DNA of 64,000 nucleotides, taken from assembly GCA_036501665.1 (NCBI GenBank), contig DASXZW010000113.1, positions 1-64,000 of the forward strand. Reading direction: 5' to 3'. Of this stretch, positions 45,896-55,779 are shown piece after piece (positions within the stretch are counted from its first letter, which is position 1; every line of letters begins with the position of its first letter). The notes beneath the pieces are model-generated. The model worked only from the letters and a program-made list of their open reading frames with translations, did no database searches and had not been told where the DNA came from. The DNA comes from DATAUD01 sp036501665. Its GTDB lineage: Bacteria; Verrucomicrobiota; Verrucomicrobiia; Limisphaerales; Palsa-1400. The translations under genes and the position numbers were made by a program.

Positions 45896-48822
45896 TATGT
45901 TGACAACGACGCGCTAATGCTCGCCAGGATCGAGGCCTGGGAAGTTTGAAGCGCTTTTGCAATTGGACGCGCCAACGCAGTTTGAGCCGCATTCGTGGAG
46001 AGGTCGTCGGTTGTAATCAATGACCGGGCTGCCGCGGTTGATTTGATGGCGTCAGCCACTTCTCCGGCAACCTGAGTTACTTTGCTCTCGGCTTTTTGGA
46101 TCAGATTGGAAACTGCCGCCGCTTGCGTCTTGCCGAGTACGTTGGCGTAGATGGTCTGCGGAGACTGGGCAAGTACGGCTCCCACCGTGGTTATTCCGGC
46201 AGTGGTAAGTTGCGGAACGATTGCGGCGGCGGGAGTCAAAGAGGACAAAGGCATATTGTTGACAACTTGCGCTGTCAATGATTGCGCAAAATCCCTCAGG
46301 AGAGGAGGAACGGACGAGGCTGACGCAGACTGCGAAAGAGCCTGACTGGCCAGTGTGGTCAAATTAGCCGAAGTTGGCGAAGCCGGAGAAGTTGACGCGC
46401 TTTGCGCGGTGGCGTTGCCAGATAAGGTCGGCGCGACAAGATGAATGGCGGGAAATCCAGCCAACGTGAAATCAGACATCGGGGTTCCCGCAGGAACGGA
46501 CGGTTGAGCAAGAGCTGATAATGTTCGAGCCGCGAAAGCGGTCAAACTAAGGTTCTGGCTTGGAGTCGCCGAAGCCGTCGATGTTGCTGCGAAGCGAATA
46601 GTGGCGGCGCCAACCGTGAAACCGCTGGCCGGCGACGCCGATGAAGTTCGATATCCGACGGCAGTTCCTGGAGCTGGAAGGTTTCCAAGACAGCATATGA
46701 GTGAAAAAAGTCTTGACGCAAGCACATCGGGAGGCACAATTCCGAATTGTTCGCCCCAGTAGGAAACCAGCGGATAGTGCATGACCCAACGTCTTCCGCC
46801 CCAGGGGGAAATGCTTTCGATGACGCCTCCAGTTATGGCGGCGCAACCAATCACCACTCCGTGCGGTTCGCCGTCGCAACTTGGACCGGGATAAAGGAAG
46901 GAACAACACCAATCGTTCAAAAGCTGCTGAACCGACTGCGTTACTTTGGCCAACTCCGTGGCGTCCGTTCCCGCTTTAGGATCGAGTGATATCGCGACGG
47001 TTTGAAACAATTTGGCAAAATCCTGCACCTTTGTGCTCTGATTGCCGCTTGCGGAATCTTCCTGCGCTGCTGTTCCCGCGTAAAGAGCATAGACAAGAGC
47101 GAGCACGAGTACTTTGGGATCGGCTGTATGGCCGGGATTCAACGGATCGTCATCAGCCCACGGCGGAATTACTGGAAACAACGGCTTGCCGGAACAACAT
47201 GCATCATTCAAACAAGGGAAAGAAGAATTTACTGGCGCGGGAACGCTAAGGGTGGCCGTTGTTGTGACGCTGATGTTCAGGTCTGTGATTTCATCGGTTT
47301 TGTTTTCCAGGATAAATTTTAACGCAATTGCGGACGTTCCATTGTATGTGCCGCTGGAAGCGGAAGAACCTGCTGGCGCGCTCCAGGTGACTGTATATTG
47401 GGAGGTCCAGTGTGTCCGAAATCCCTCAATTGGATTAGGGAGGTTTATCTGCCAGGAAATCGGACCAGGAGATGCGGAAGTTGGATTTGCGGCATTTACC
47501 GCCGTGCTTGGGGGCGTATTGTTCGCATTTCCCGCGGCATCCTGAATGACCCCGCTCGTGAAGGCAAAAACCGGCGTCACACCTGGGACTGGCATCGAAA
47601 TAGTGATGATGGGCGTGGAAGTAACGACATTGTTCAAGTTGAGCAACGGCAGGATTGCTGTCACGGCCTGGCCATTAGGTATTGGAGTGATTGTAATCGG
47701 CTGCGGGAGGCTTGACGGGTTTGTGCCCTCAATACTTGTGTTCAGATTCTGTGAATCACTAAACTGTATTTGAAAGGGCAGGCTGGCCGGAGAGGACGTT
47801 GTCACCCCTGTCGAGGAACCGCTCGATTGCGGAGCGGTCGCGGTTTGACCCTGGCTTAAGGTTGATAAAAAGGTTTGGATCGGTCCCGCCGGTTTGTAGT
47901 CGCGCGGAGGAACAAGTCGCAAACGGACGGTTTCGCGAACGCGCGACATTTCGCAAGCGGTCACTGAGCCGTAGCATGGTTCCCCGTGGACAGGCCGTGG
48001 TTCTTCGGGGCACTCCACGTATTCCAAAAGCAGACTCATGCATTGATGACGACCTGTAATTTGATTGCAAATGGCCGGGTCGCTCAACAAAGCGGCGGCA
48101 TCCACTTTATAAATGGAGGTGACCGTGAGGTCATTGCCGCAGCAATCAATCGCATAGCCTGGTTGAACGCAAATGGCGCCGCCCTGCCGGCGAATTCCAA
48201 GGCCCCAGACAACGCCTTGCCCATCGGCTCGCCGTTGAAGGTTATTTTTGACACGAAGGTAGCGCAGCTCCGTTTCCAGGTCTTCGCGTGTGATGAACAT
48301 TCCGTTGAAAAAACGCGGACGGGTGCAGCCTCCGGGCGCGGGCATTACACTCAGGGACGGACCGCAAGTTGGGGGCAGTCGCACCGGCCCGCAACCGCAC
48401 GGTTCACAACCGACTGGGAAGAATTGACCCATGCACGGCTGATTTCCCACTGCAAAATCACACGGCAAGTCCGGTTGCTGCACTGGCGGTTTCCGCGCGC
48501 AGGGCGAGGGGCGGAAAATCACCCTATACGCCGGGATAAGCTGCGACGAGGCAAGCGACTGTGACATTTGATACTGCCATGTGTAACCCGCCGGAATTTC
48601 CAGGTCATAGCTATACAGCTCGTTCGTGCTGTTTCGGGCGTTGCCGCCGCCCAGCGGGCTGAGAACATTTTGCGCGACAAACGCAATATTCAGACTCAGA
48701 GGGCCTTGAAAAGTGACGGCGTCTCTCGCGTCACTCAATTCAAGCTGATTGTTTTGGCTGGCATTGGAAGCAGCCCAGGTTCCCGTTTTGTTTGTAACGT
48801 AATCGAGTAGTGTCAATGACAT
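45895..48822 (-). CDS. eCIS-associated Cys-rich protein with FNGM-type domain, 975 aa
   Basis: Residues 1-100 are beta-rich; 105-165 are rich in Cys and Pro ('CEPCGCGPVRLPPTCG'); 168-235 form a conserved block, 'RFFNGMFITREDLETELRYL', 'RRADGQGVVWGLGI', 'GYAIDCCGNDL', that is shared with the 435-aa neighbour. The middle contains long Ser/Thr/Pro-rich linkers and Ig-like segments. Near residues 875-930 'LTTAGITTVGAVLAQSP' resembles a DUF4332/helix-hairpin-helix element. AAGGAG precedes ATG 48822. It replaces, in position, the fibre genes of Afp/PVC clusters and may be a surface appendage or adaptor; this is inference. Confidence 0.75.
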   Translation of the reverse strand: MSLTLLDYVTNKTGTWAASNASQNNQLELSDARDAVTFQGPLSLNIAFVAQNVLSPLGGGNARNSTNELYSYDLEIPAGYTWQYQMSQSLASSQLIPAYRVIFRPSPCARKPPVQQPDLPCDFAVGNQPCMGQFFPVGCEPCGCGPVRLPPTCGPSLSVMPAPGGCTRPRFFNGMFITREDLETELRYLRVKNNLQRRADGQGVVWGLGIRRQGGAICVQPGYAIDCCGNDLTVTSIYKVDAAALLSDPAICNQITGRHQCMSLLLEYVECPEEPRPVHGEPCYGSVTACEMSRVRETVRLRLVPPRDYKPAGPIQTFLSTLSQGQTATAPQSSGSSTGVTTSSPASLPFQIQFSDSQNLNTSIEGTNPSSLPQPITITPIPNGQAVTAILPLLNLNNVVTSTPIITISMPVPGVTPVFAFTSGVIQDAAGNANNTPPSTAVNAANPTSASPGPISWQINLPNPIEGFRTHWTSQYTVTWSAPAGSSASSGTYNGTSAIALKFILENKTDEITDLNISVTTTATLSVPAPVNSSFPCLNDACCSGKPLFPVIPPWADDDPLNPGHTADPKVLVLALVYALYAGTAAQEDSASGNQSTKVQDFAKLFQTVAISLDPKAGTDATELAKVTQSVQQLLNDWCCSFLYPGPSCDGEPHGVVIGCAAITGGVIESISPWGGRRWVMHYPLVSYWGEQFGIVPPDVLASRLFSLICCLGNLPAPGTAVGYRTSSASPASGFTVGAATIRFAATSTASATPSQNLSLTAFAARTLSALAQPSVPAGTPMSDFTLAGFPAIHLVAPTLSGNATAQSASTSPASPTSANLTTLASQALSQSASASSVPPLLRDFAQSLTAQVVNNMPLSSLTPAAAIVPQLTTAGITTVGAVLAQSPQTIYANVLGKTQAAAVSNLIQKAESKVTQVAGEVADAIKSTAAARSLITTDDLSTNAAQTALARPIAKALQTSQASILASISASLST

Positions 48823-48849
48823 AGTGTCTCCTTGTAAAATGTGAGTGGG

Positions 48850-50157
48850 CTAAAAGGAAACGGGAGCCCAAATCAGGTTGTTGTTATTTGTGTCCTGGGC
48901 CAAACCAAAGTTCTGTGTGAACCGGGCTGGCTTGAGTGGACGCATCCGCTGGTCCACGATTGGCTGATCATCGGGAGATATGAGAGAAACTCTGAAATTC
49001 CCTTTCGCCAGTCCGCTGCCGGCTGGCCAGGTGACTGTGAATTGACTTTGAGTCGGATCGTAAGCGACCGTCCCAGGTGTTGCGGTGGGAGCAGCCCAAT
49101 TCCAGTTGGTTTGGTCGAGCTTAAATACTTCCAAGTACTGAGACTCGAAAGTGCCTGCGGCAAGCGCAGTTGGATTGGTCTGAGTTGGATCTGTGATCAG
49201 ATTGACCGGAATCACGAGCACTCCCGAATCCGGCCCGTTCCCTGTGAAACTCAACGTTCCAAGGGTTGGACCGCCGGCCAGCAGTCCTTGCGGGTCACTC
49301 GCATCGACAATTCCCAGAACGATCTCCTGCAACGCCGCCGTTGAGAGCAAAGTATGGCGGTCGGTAATCGTATTGTCTGGCGCGCTGATGTCCGTCACGG
49401 TTGACGCGCTGCCTGATGCAGTCGTCAGCGTGGCGTTGAAGTTGGCCAAACAAATCCATTCGCCCTGCGAAATCTTCGGGCAACCTGCGGCCGTCGCCGC
49501 ATTGAGCGCCGCCGGCAGAGAAAGCGCAGGGTTGGTTGTCGTCAACGCCGTTTGGATGGAGCTGGCATCCGGAAATACACCGTCTGCACATGTTGGAAAA
49601 GTCCCTGCAAACAAGGCCAATTCAAATCCTTCATGAACCCTGCTGTAATCGCATCCGGCGGCGTCGCACCCACATGGGTCTCTGGGAACGGGGACGGGAT
49701 CGCTCGGACATTCCCGATAGCGAACAGCTATCCGAATGGCAAGTGACGTTGTCGCCGGGGGAAGATTCAGCTTGGCGCTGTTTTTGGCGAACCACGCCGA
49801 TACATCAATGCATTGGTCGCACGGCACCACGATTTCGCGTCCGCATTGGTCTAGAGCGGCGCCAGCCGTGACTCGAAGCGCCGTCGTGGGATTGCCCGTG
49901 GAAGCTCCCTGAGGCCAGACGAAGCGATTGGCCTGGAGTCCGCAAAGGACACCCGCTCCGTGACAGCGGGCGTTATGAAAACGGTGTTTGCCGACGAGGT
50001 AGCTTTGCTCATCGGATAACTCGACAGCGCCGAGTCTCAATCCGTAGGAGTAACGAAGCCGCGTGAACTCGGCTGGCAGGCACCCGCAGGCGTTTCCGCC
50101 GCATCCGCATCCGCACCCGTGGTGCTTTTCATTCGGTGCAGTCATTGTGCTGTTCAT
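48850..50157 (-). CDS. eCIS-associated Cys-rich protein with FNGM-type domain, 435 aa
   Basis: The N-terminus is a Cys/Gly/His cluster (HHGCGCGCGGNACGC), possibly metal-binding, then the block 'LRYSYGLRLGAVELSDEQSY', 'HRFHNARCHGAGVLCGLQ' and 'AALDQCGREIVVPC', which parallels the 975-aa neighbour and related genes in other tail-like clusters. The C-terminal half is beta-rich with an Ig-like segment. It lies between the gpI-like baseplate gene and the 975-aa gene and probably belongs to the particle. Function unknown. Confidence 0.75.
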   Translation of the reverse strand: MNSTMTAPNEKHHGCGCGCGGNACGCLPAEFTRLRYSYGLRLGAVELSDEQSYLVGKHRFHNARCHGAGVLCGLQANRFVWPQGASTGNPTTALRVTAGAALDQCGREIVVPCDQCIDVSAWFAKNSAKLNLPPATTSLAIRIAVRYRECPSDPVPVPRDPCGCDAAGCDYSRVHEGFELALFAGTFPTCADGVFPDASSIQTALTTTNPALSLPAALNAATAAGCPKISQGEWICLANFNATLTTASGSASTVTDISAPDNTITDRHTLLSTAALQEIVLGIVDASDPQGLLAGGPTLGTLSFTGNGPDSGVLVIPVNLITDPTQTNPTALAAGTFESQYLEVFKLDQTNWNWAAPTATPGTVAYDPTQSQFTVTWPAGSGLAKGNFRVSLISPDDQPIVDQRMRPLKPARFTQNFGLAQDTNNNNLIWAPVSF

Positions 50158-50189
50158 AATTCAGTTTGTTTCCTTGTGGTAACGGATAA

Positions 50190-52223
50190 TTACAATTCCT
50201 GGGTTACGGGACGGGCATATTGCGGGCGCAAGTTGCCCAGCACGGAATCAACACCCAATACACTCGCGCCAAGGTTGGGTTGCCCCGCCTTGGGCTTTCC
50301 GCCAATTTTTGTAAAACTTGCAGTGCCGCCGCCGATGACATAATCCAACCCGACGGTGCTTCGCACCCCCACCTGCGCGTCAGGATAAATGGCCCTTAAC
50401 GTGTGAATCGTGTGGGCGGGTTTGTTCACCGTAACGATTCGGTTTACCACCGGCAGGAGTGTCTTGGCTTCGCACTCGTCGTCGGCATAAACAAGAACTG
50501 TGAAGCGAGATGCGTATGCGTTCGAAAGCGCTCTGGCAGGGGAGAACTCGGCGCTTGAAGCTGAAAGCGAAAAACTCCCTCCGAGAAAACTGTTTCCAAG
50601 ACCGACCATTGCAGGTTGGGCGGGCCGGCTGAGAAAGGCTTCCAGTATCACTGGCACGACACCTGTGTAGATTTCAATGTAGCGCTTAAGCCCGGCGACG
50701 GTTCCGCGGTGGCGATACAATTCCATTGCTTCGCTGACCAGCATTCGGCGTCTGGCAAGCGACCAGGACGGGTCGAAGGTCAGGTCAACCAATAATCCCA
50801 GCCAGTCGATGATCTCCAGCGGCGCGGCTTTAGGGTTTAACCATCGCGAAAATTCCTCATACCGATCTTCCACGCCAGTAAACACCCGCTCGAAGAGGGC
50901 CAGAAAATGTTGCAGGAACAATGCCGAGTCGGGATCTCGTTGATAAACTTTTGGCAGTAAATCCAAATAACTCACGCGCGGGTAATAGACCTTCAACCAC
51001 CGGAGGCTCGGAGTCGCCGAGCCGTTTGATCCGAGCGTAATGCGCATCCGCAAATACCGTCCCGGCGGTGATTGAACGAGTTGGTCGGGCACTAATTTTG
51101 TGAATGTCGCCGGTCCGCCAACACCTTTAGGCGCGTTCCAAGTCAGATCAGCGCCTGCTAGCGGACCGGCTAATTGACTTACTAAATCTGTGACGTTTTC
51201 GGCGGTGGAAGTTTCAACTGTGATCCAGGTGTCAGGCGGCAAGCTTGCATCAACCACGACCTTGTGCCACATCGTCCCGGGCGCGCGACTGTCAAACACT
51301 GTGGTGAGAACCACGCCTTGTGTCTGGAAGCTGTGATTGAGCTTAAGAAGGAGCAGTCGAAGGTAGCGATGAATTTGCGCCAGAAGCACCGCCCCGTCAT
51401 CCGCCGCAAAAGGTGGTCGGCAGGCGCCCGCAACGAATCGTCCTGTGGGTCCGGCCAGCAGCGATAAAGGATTATCCAAAGAAATTCCCAACGCTTCCAA
51501 CGGCTTGACCAGAGTGGACAAATTGACATCCCCCAACGGGCTACCCTGAACGCTGAATCGCAACAGACGCGGATAACTGGCGTCTGCCACCAGAACAGAT
51601 CCATCAGAATCGATCATCACGGCTACCGGTCGCGGTGTGGCGGGAAGGAGGTTGGCGTCCTGCGGCACGAAGCTTCCGGTTTGCCGGAAGGCTGCGTCAT
51701 AAATCACGATGCGCCCTGCAGTACGGTCTGCGATATAAATTTTTCCTCCCGGCGCAACAGCAACATCCACCGGTTCCCGCAATTCCGTAGTGAGGATCGC
51801 CACGCTTGAAGCATCATCTGGTAGAATGACGACGACTCTTGCGAGCCCTGGATCGGCCACATAAAGGAAACCGCGCCGATCGAGCGCCAACCCGTATGGC
51901 GATCGAAGAATTCCCGGCTCGCACAGCAATGGCGTCTCACAACCATTGCAACGCCTCACAAGAAGTTGCTGCGTAGATGGGACCACGCGGTAAATTTCGC
52001 CGTCAATGTCAATTGCCAGGCCCGGCGGCGGCGGCAGTTCTTGAGCCGCCTTGACCGGCAGGAGTTCCAAAACATTTCGAGTGTCGTCGTAATAGAGCGT
52101 GGGCGCACTGGACGGAACAAATTGCGGCGGCGCGGGATCAACAGGCGATACCGGGCGCGGCGCGAAATCTGTCGCGTATCGCAAAATGTACCAGGTCGCG
52201 TTATTGGAATTCGTCGCCGGCAT
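50190..52223 (-). CDS. Baseplate protein gpI-like (Afp12-type) fused to an NHL-type propeller
   Basis: The 677-aa protein has an N-terminal half (about residues 80-270) with NHL/SMP-30-like blades: 'SPYGLALDRRGFLYVADPG', 'PVDVAVAPGGKIYIADR', 'PVAVMIDSDGSVLVAD'. A carbohydrate-binding-like beta unit follows (about 300-410). From 420 on it matches phage tail protein I domains (TIGR02242-type): 'LLPKVYQRDPDSALFLQHFL', 'WLGLLVDLTFDPSWSLARRR', 'YRHRGTVAGLKRYIEIYTG'. Such proteins form the outer wedge of the baseplate. The start lies 4 nt after the gpJ-like stop. Confidence 0.85.
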   Translation of the reverse strand: MPATNSNNATWYILRYATDFAPRPVSPVDPAPPQFVPSSAPTLYYDDTRNVLELLPVKAAQELPPPPGLAIDIDGEIYRVVPSTQQLLVRRCNGCETPLLCEPGILRSPYGLALDRRGFLYVADPGLARVVVILPDDASSVAILTTELREPVDVAVAPGGKIYIADRTAGRIVIYDAAFRQTGSFVPQDANLLPATPRPVAVMIDSDGSVLVADASYPRLLRFSVQGSPLGDVNLSTLVKPLEALGISLDNPLSLLAGPTGRFVAGACRPPFAADDGAVLLAQIHRYLRLLLLKLNHSFQTQGVVLTTVFDSRAPGTMWHKVVVDASLPPDTWITVETSTAENVTDLVSQLAGPLAGADLTWNAPKGVGGPATFTKLVPDQLVQSPPGRYLRMRITLGSNGSATPSLRWLKVYYPRVSYLDLLPKVYQRDPDSALFLQHFLALFERVFTGVEDRYEEFSRWLNPKAAPLEIIDWLGLLVDLTFDPSWSLARRRMLVSEAMELYRHRGTVAGLKRYIEIYTGVVPVILEAFLSRPAQPAMVGLGNSFLGGSFSLSASSAEFSPARALSNAYASRFTVLVYADDECEAKTLLPVVNRIVTVNKPAHTIHTLRAIYPDAQVGVRSTVGLDYVIGGGTASFTKIGGKPKAGQPNLGASVLGVDSVLGNLRPQYARPVTQEL

Positions 52224-52227
52224 GAGA

Positions 52228-54627
52228 TCAGGTGACCGTGCTCAAAAGAAACGTATCGGGGTTGAAACTGACGTTTTCCTCCGGCGCCAACACAAGTTGG
52301 CTGTACTGCGCGCCCGCGGCATTGGGACAAAGGACCAGCGTGCCCTGGCGCGGGTTGGCATTGGATTTGGTGCGGACGAAGCCCGCCGAAATTGAATCTA
52401 CTCGCGCGACGCCGGCCACTTTATAAATCAACGCAATCAGGTCCGCGATGTGGATCTGTCCGCCGAAGTCGAAACCGGTCCCATCATCGCCGCCTGTAAG
52501 CGGATGGAGATATGTGCCGAGCTGCGCCGAAACCAGCGTCTGCAATTGAGCCCGGGTGTACCCGGGTTCCGCCACGACGCTCACCGTCACATTGCAAAAT
52601 CGAGCATACTGTGGCGGCACAACATACACCTCGGTCGTGACGAGCCTGTATGGATCAAGGTATCGGGCAACTGTCAATAGGAACGAAGGAGTTGGCGTAG
52701 GCTCCGGGACAGCCTGGTTGGGAACGACCACCACAGACACTACGCCGGCGGAAGTGGCATCTCCAAGTCCCGCTGGCGTGGTGGGGACTGTCGCGCCACA
52801 AGGAGTCGTTGGCACTGATGTGACCACTGAAGTTGCGTCCAGTGGCCGGCACAACGGAACGGTGTATGCGCGGGCCACTTCAACGTTTGGGGTTTGCGTG
52901 GCAATCCATTCAAAATCCGAAGCCGTCACAGCGCGTGAACGGGTGGAGAGATCCTTTCGCGCCCGGATTTCGGCTTGATCGAGCGTTTCAGCATCGCGGC
53001 CTCCGCTGGCAATGATATAATTGACAACGCTATCGACCCCCGCCGCCGAACTGTTCATTGCGGTGATGGCTGAAAGCGCCACGTTGCCCGATTCGCCGCC
53101 GCCCCATTTGTAAGTGAGCGCCACAATCTGCCCTCCTTGCGGGACGAGCGGAGCGATGCGTCCATTTATTCCGTCGCCGAAAAGCAGTTGGCCGGCTTCG
53201 GGATCCAAAGCGCATTGGCGCTCGAAAGGACCGGCGGCATCGAGGCTGTCAACAACAGTCCATGCGACCAATGGAACATTTTCGCTTTGCGGGCTTTCCT
53301 GTATGGCAACGACGAGGCTGCCCGGTTGCACATTGGTGTTCGCAAGCGGATACGTTTGTCCCGGCGTGCCGTCTGCGACGCCCAGTAATTCGTTCGTCAC
53401 AGTGGTTGTGTTGGTCACAGGCACTGCGTTGAACGTGATCATCCGAATTTTGGCGGCCTGAACCGACGCAGCGAGAGGCGATCCAAGGTCGATTCGAAAC
53501 CAGCCCGGGGTTGTGTAAAATTTGGGGTCCAGCGGATTGGGTATCGGCTGGGGAGGAGTGGTCGTCTGACTGATGGCGGTTTTCAAAGCCGTATTATAAG
53601 ATGCCACCCAATGGGAGACGTCCAAATTGGTATCGCTGACTGGAACAAGATTCCCGATTCGATCACCTAAATGGCCAGCCAAAGCAACGCAAGCCTGCGC
53701 TGGCGTGAGTTGGCTCCCCGGGTTGTATAGCGGCGCAAAGCTGTTCGCGGGAATCGGGCCGATGGTTGTCGGAACGGTGAATGTCAGCGTGCCTGAGTTT
53801 GCCAGTTGTTTGGTCGTATCGTCGATGCGCCCCGGCACGGGGAGCATTTTGTTTTGAGTTGCGTCGTAATAGGAAAGCCACGTAATCCGCACGCCGGTTT
53901 CCGGGGCAGCGATGACAGGACCGCATTCTTTCGTCTCTGTCAGGGTGGGCTGTTCGTCATCATCGAACTGAATGGTCAGGGCAACTTGCACGCCGCGAAA
54001 ACCGGCGTCGAGCGCGCTGTTATAATTGACTCCGATCCATAAATACCGTTGATTGTTCGCGGGTTGAAGCGTCGCAGGAGTGAGCGGTGCAGGCGCCAAC
54101 GGGAGGTCTTTCATGCTGGGCGACTTGCCGTCCCAAATCAGCCTGAGAAAGTCTGTCCCCACTGACGTCGGAGTCGCGCCGGGATTGCCCGGGTCATTAA
54201 GATTCTCATTGACAGTCGTGACGAGGACAGTTGGTTGGGCAGGGGTGATGTCGATGTCAACATCCGTTTCAAACGAGGGCGGAGGTGACCCGGTCGTGGC
54301 CTTGGCAGACGCGCCGGCGCTGAGAGTGTATGCCGTCAAGGTGGTCGGATCGGAAAGAATGAACGCCAGTTTCGTCGTGGCCGCGTGAGCGGGGTTTAAC
54401 TCAATACCCAGCAACTGGAGCAATTCAATTTGATTCTTTTCCGGAATACGATTGAGCCGGTAGCCGATCATCTCCGATAGATACGCAAATAGCTGGATCA
54501 ACGTGATTCCTGGATCGCTGTCGTTGAAATCTGTCCACTCCGGGCTGTAAACCGGAATGCGCCGCTTCAACTCCGCCACCACGCGATCGTAGGTCAAGTC
54601 ATCCAATTGAGGAGAAACGATGGGCAT
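52228..54627 (-). CDS. Baseplate J-like protein (Afp11-type)
   Basis: The 799-aa protein has the N-terminal 'DFNDSDPGITLIQLFAYLSEM' and 'GYRLNRIPEKNQIELLQLLGI' blocks of putative baseplate assembly proteins, a beta-rich middle, and a C-terminal baseplate_J region: 'GGRDAETLDQAEIRARKDLS', 'RAVTASDFEWIA', and 'VAGVARVDSI' near the end. It forms the inner baseplate wedge. AAGGAGG is positioned ahead of ATG 54627, and the gene is 3 nt from the gp25-like stop. Confidence 0.92.
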   Translation of the reverse strand: MPIVSPQLDDLTYDRVVAELKRRIPVYSPEWTDFNDSDPGITLIQLFAYLSEMIGYRLNRIPEKNQIELLQLLGIELNPAHAATTKLAFILSDPTTLTAYTLSAGASAKATTGSPPPSFETDVDIDITPAQPTVLVTTVNENLNDPGNPGATPTSVGTDFLRLIWDGKSPSMKDLPLAPAPLTPATLQPANNQRYLWIGVNYNSALDAGFRGVQVALTIQFDDDEQPTLTETKECGPVIAAPETGVRITWLSYYDATQNKMLPVPGRIDDTTKQLANSGTLTFTVPTTIGPIPANSFAPLYNPGSQLTPAQACVALAGHLGDRIGNLVPVSDTNLDVSHWVASYNTALKTAISQTTTPPQPIPNPLDPKFYTTPGWFRIDLGSPLAASVQAAKIRMITFNAVPVTNTTTVTNELLGVADGTPGQTYPLANTNVQPGSLVVAIQESPQSENVPLVAWTVVDSLDAAGPFERQCALDPEAGQLLFGDGINGRIAPLVPQGGQIVALTYKWGGGESGNVALSAITAMNSSAAGVDSVVNYIIASGGRDAETLDQAEIRARKDLSTRSRAVTASDFEWIATQTPNVEVARAYTVPLCRPLDATSVVTSVPTTPCGATVPTTPAGLGDATSAGVVSVVVVPNQAVPEPTPTPSFLLTVARYLDPYRLVTTEVYVVPPQYARFCNVTVSVVAEPGYTRAQLQTLVSAQLGTYLHPLTGGDDGTGFDFGGQIHIADLIALIYKVAGVARVDSISAGFVRTKSNANPRQGTLVLCPNAAGAQYSQLVLAPEENVSFNPDTFLLSTVT

Positions 54628-54629
54628 GG

Positions 54630-55037
54630 TTACTGTCCTCCTTCCAGCAGGTAAAATGGATATACCCGATTATACGACGTGTCTGTGGCTCTGATGACAA
54701 AATCCACCGCGATCAACACGAGGTTGGGTTCGGAGTCGTCCGGCGTCACCGTTACCGACTCGACGTTGATTCGCGGCTCCCAATCGCTCAACGATTGCTG
54801 AACAGCCTGCTCAATTGCGCGAAAGGTCGCTGGACTGCTGGGCTCAAACACAAAGCGTCGAAGTCCCGCGCCGAACTCCGGCAGCATCGGGCGTTCTGCC
54901 GGTTCGGTGAGCAGGATGATCGGAATCGCTCGTTCAACATCGGCTTCATAACTCGCAAACGTTAACTGGCCGTTTACCGGTTTCACGGGAAAGGACCATC
55001 CGACACCGAGATGCGCTTTGGGATTGTTGTCAGCCAT
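54630..55037 (-). CDS. gp25/GPW-family baseplate wedge protein (Afp9-type)
   Basis: From ATG 55037 the 135-aa product 'MADNNPKAHLGVGWSFPV' carries the gp25-like fold: 'VERAIPIILLTEPAERPMLPE', 'GAGLRRFVFEP', 'AIEQAVQQSLSDWEPRINV'. It links the central spike with the wedges. GAGG eight bases upstream supports this start; an ATG at 55061 overlapping the preceding stop (ATGA) is an alternative. Confidence 0.9.
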   Translation of the reverse strand: MADNNPKAHLGVGWSFPVKPVNGQLTFASYEADVERAIPIILLTEPAERPMLPEFGAGLRRFVFEPSSPATFRAIEQAVQQSLSDWEPRINVESVTVTPDDSEPNLVLIAVDFVIRATDTSYNRVYPFYLLEGGQ

Positions 55038-55057
55038 GTGAGATTCCTCGGTTTGAT

Positions 55058-55774
55058 TCATGCAGGGGCGACCGGTCCTGTGCTGCCCAAAGGCGGAATT
55101 GCGGCGGGCGTATGCATGTGCAATCCAAAGGGAACATTGTCGATTACAACCATGCTTCCAGGAGGCGTTCCAGTCGTTAACAACGTGATGACGCTGGCCT
55201 GCAAATTGATCAACGTGCTTTGCAAATTGATCTGCAACGGAGCGGAAAGCGTGAGCGAGCCGTCCGCGTCACTCAGAGTTATTTGGACGCCTGTGGCTGT
55301 GCTGACCGACACTTGGCCGGGCGCCGTGTCATCCAACGTGATGACGCGGCCACCTTGCGATTTGAGCGTAATTTTCTCTGCGCCAGGGGAGTCGTCAAAG
55401 GTTAGTTCGTGGCCGCTTCTGGAAACAATCGTGCGCACATTATTGTCCGACGAAGTATCCGCCTGGCTTGGCGGTTGATCATTTTGGTTCCAAACTGCTC
55501 CAAGAATCACCGGCAGGTTGGTGTCGCCCAATTCGAAGGAAACAATCACCTCGTCTCCCGGTTCAGGGAAGAAGTAGGTGCCGCGATTTCCTCCTGCCAT
55601 CGGCATCATCACGCGGGCGGGGGCCGATGCCTCGTCATCCCCCATGGTCAAATAATCCAGGCGATAAGTTCCGTCACTCTCGCGACTGCGAACCTTGGCG
55701 GATACCAAACCATGCACCAGGCGCTTGCGGGCCTGCTGAGTTTGAGGAGACATCAATGTATGAAGCGGTTCCAT
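55058..55774 (-). CDS. Spike protein, gpV/gp5-like (C-terminal part of VgrG/Afp8)
   Basis: The 238-aa protein has an OB-fold domain ('GLVSAKVRSRESDGTYRLDYL', 'GTYFFPEPGDEVIVSFELGD', 'VILGAVWNQNDQPP') and a C-terminal beta-helix-like stretch with repeated 'VTLDD..G..' strands (about residues 125-200). This is the trimeric spike tip region that in Afp/PVC and T6SS is fused to the gp27-like part. Here the two are separate genes. No PAAR sequence is present at its end. Confidence 0.88.
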   Translation of the reverse strand: MEPLHTLMSPQTQQARKRLVHGLVSAKVRSRESDGTYRLDYLTMGDDEASAPARVMMPMAGGNRGTYFFPEPGDEVIVSFELGDTNLPVILGAVWNQNDQPPSQADTSSDNNVRTIVSRSGHELTFDDSPGAEKITLKSQGGRVITLDDTAPGQVSVSTATGVQITLSDADGSLTLSAPLQINLQSTLINLQASVITLLTTGTPPGSMVVIDNVPFGLHMHTPAAIPPLGSTGPVAPA

Positions 55775-55779
55775 AATTA

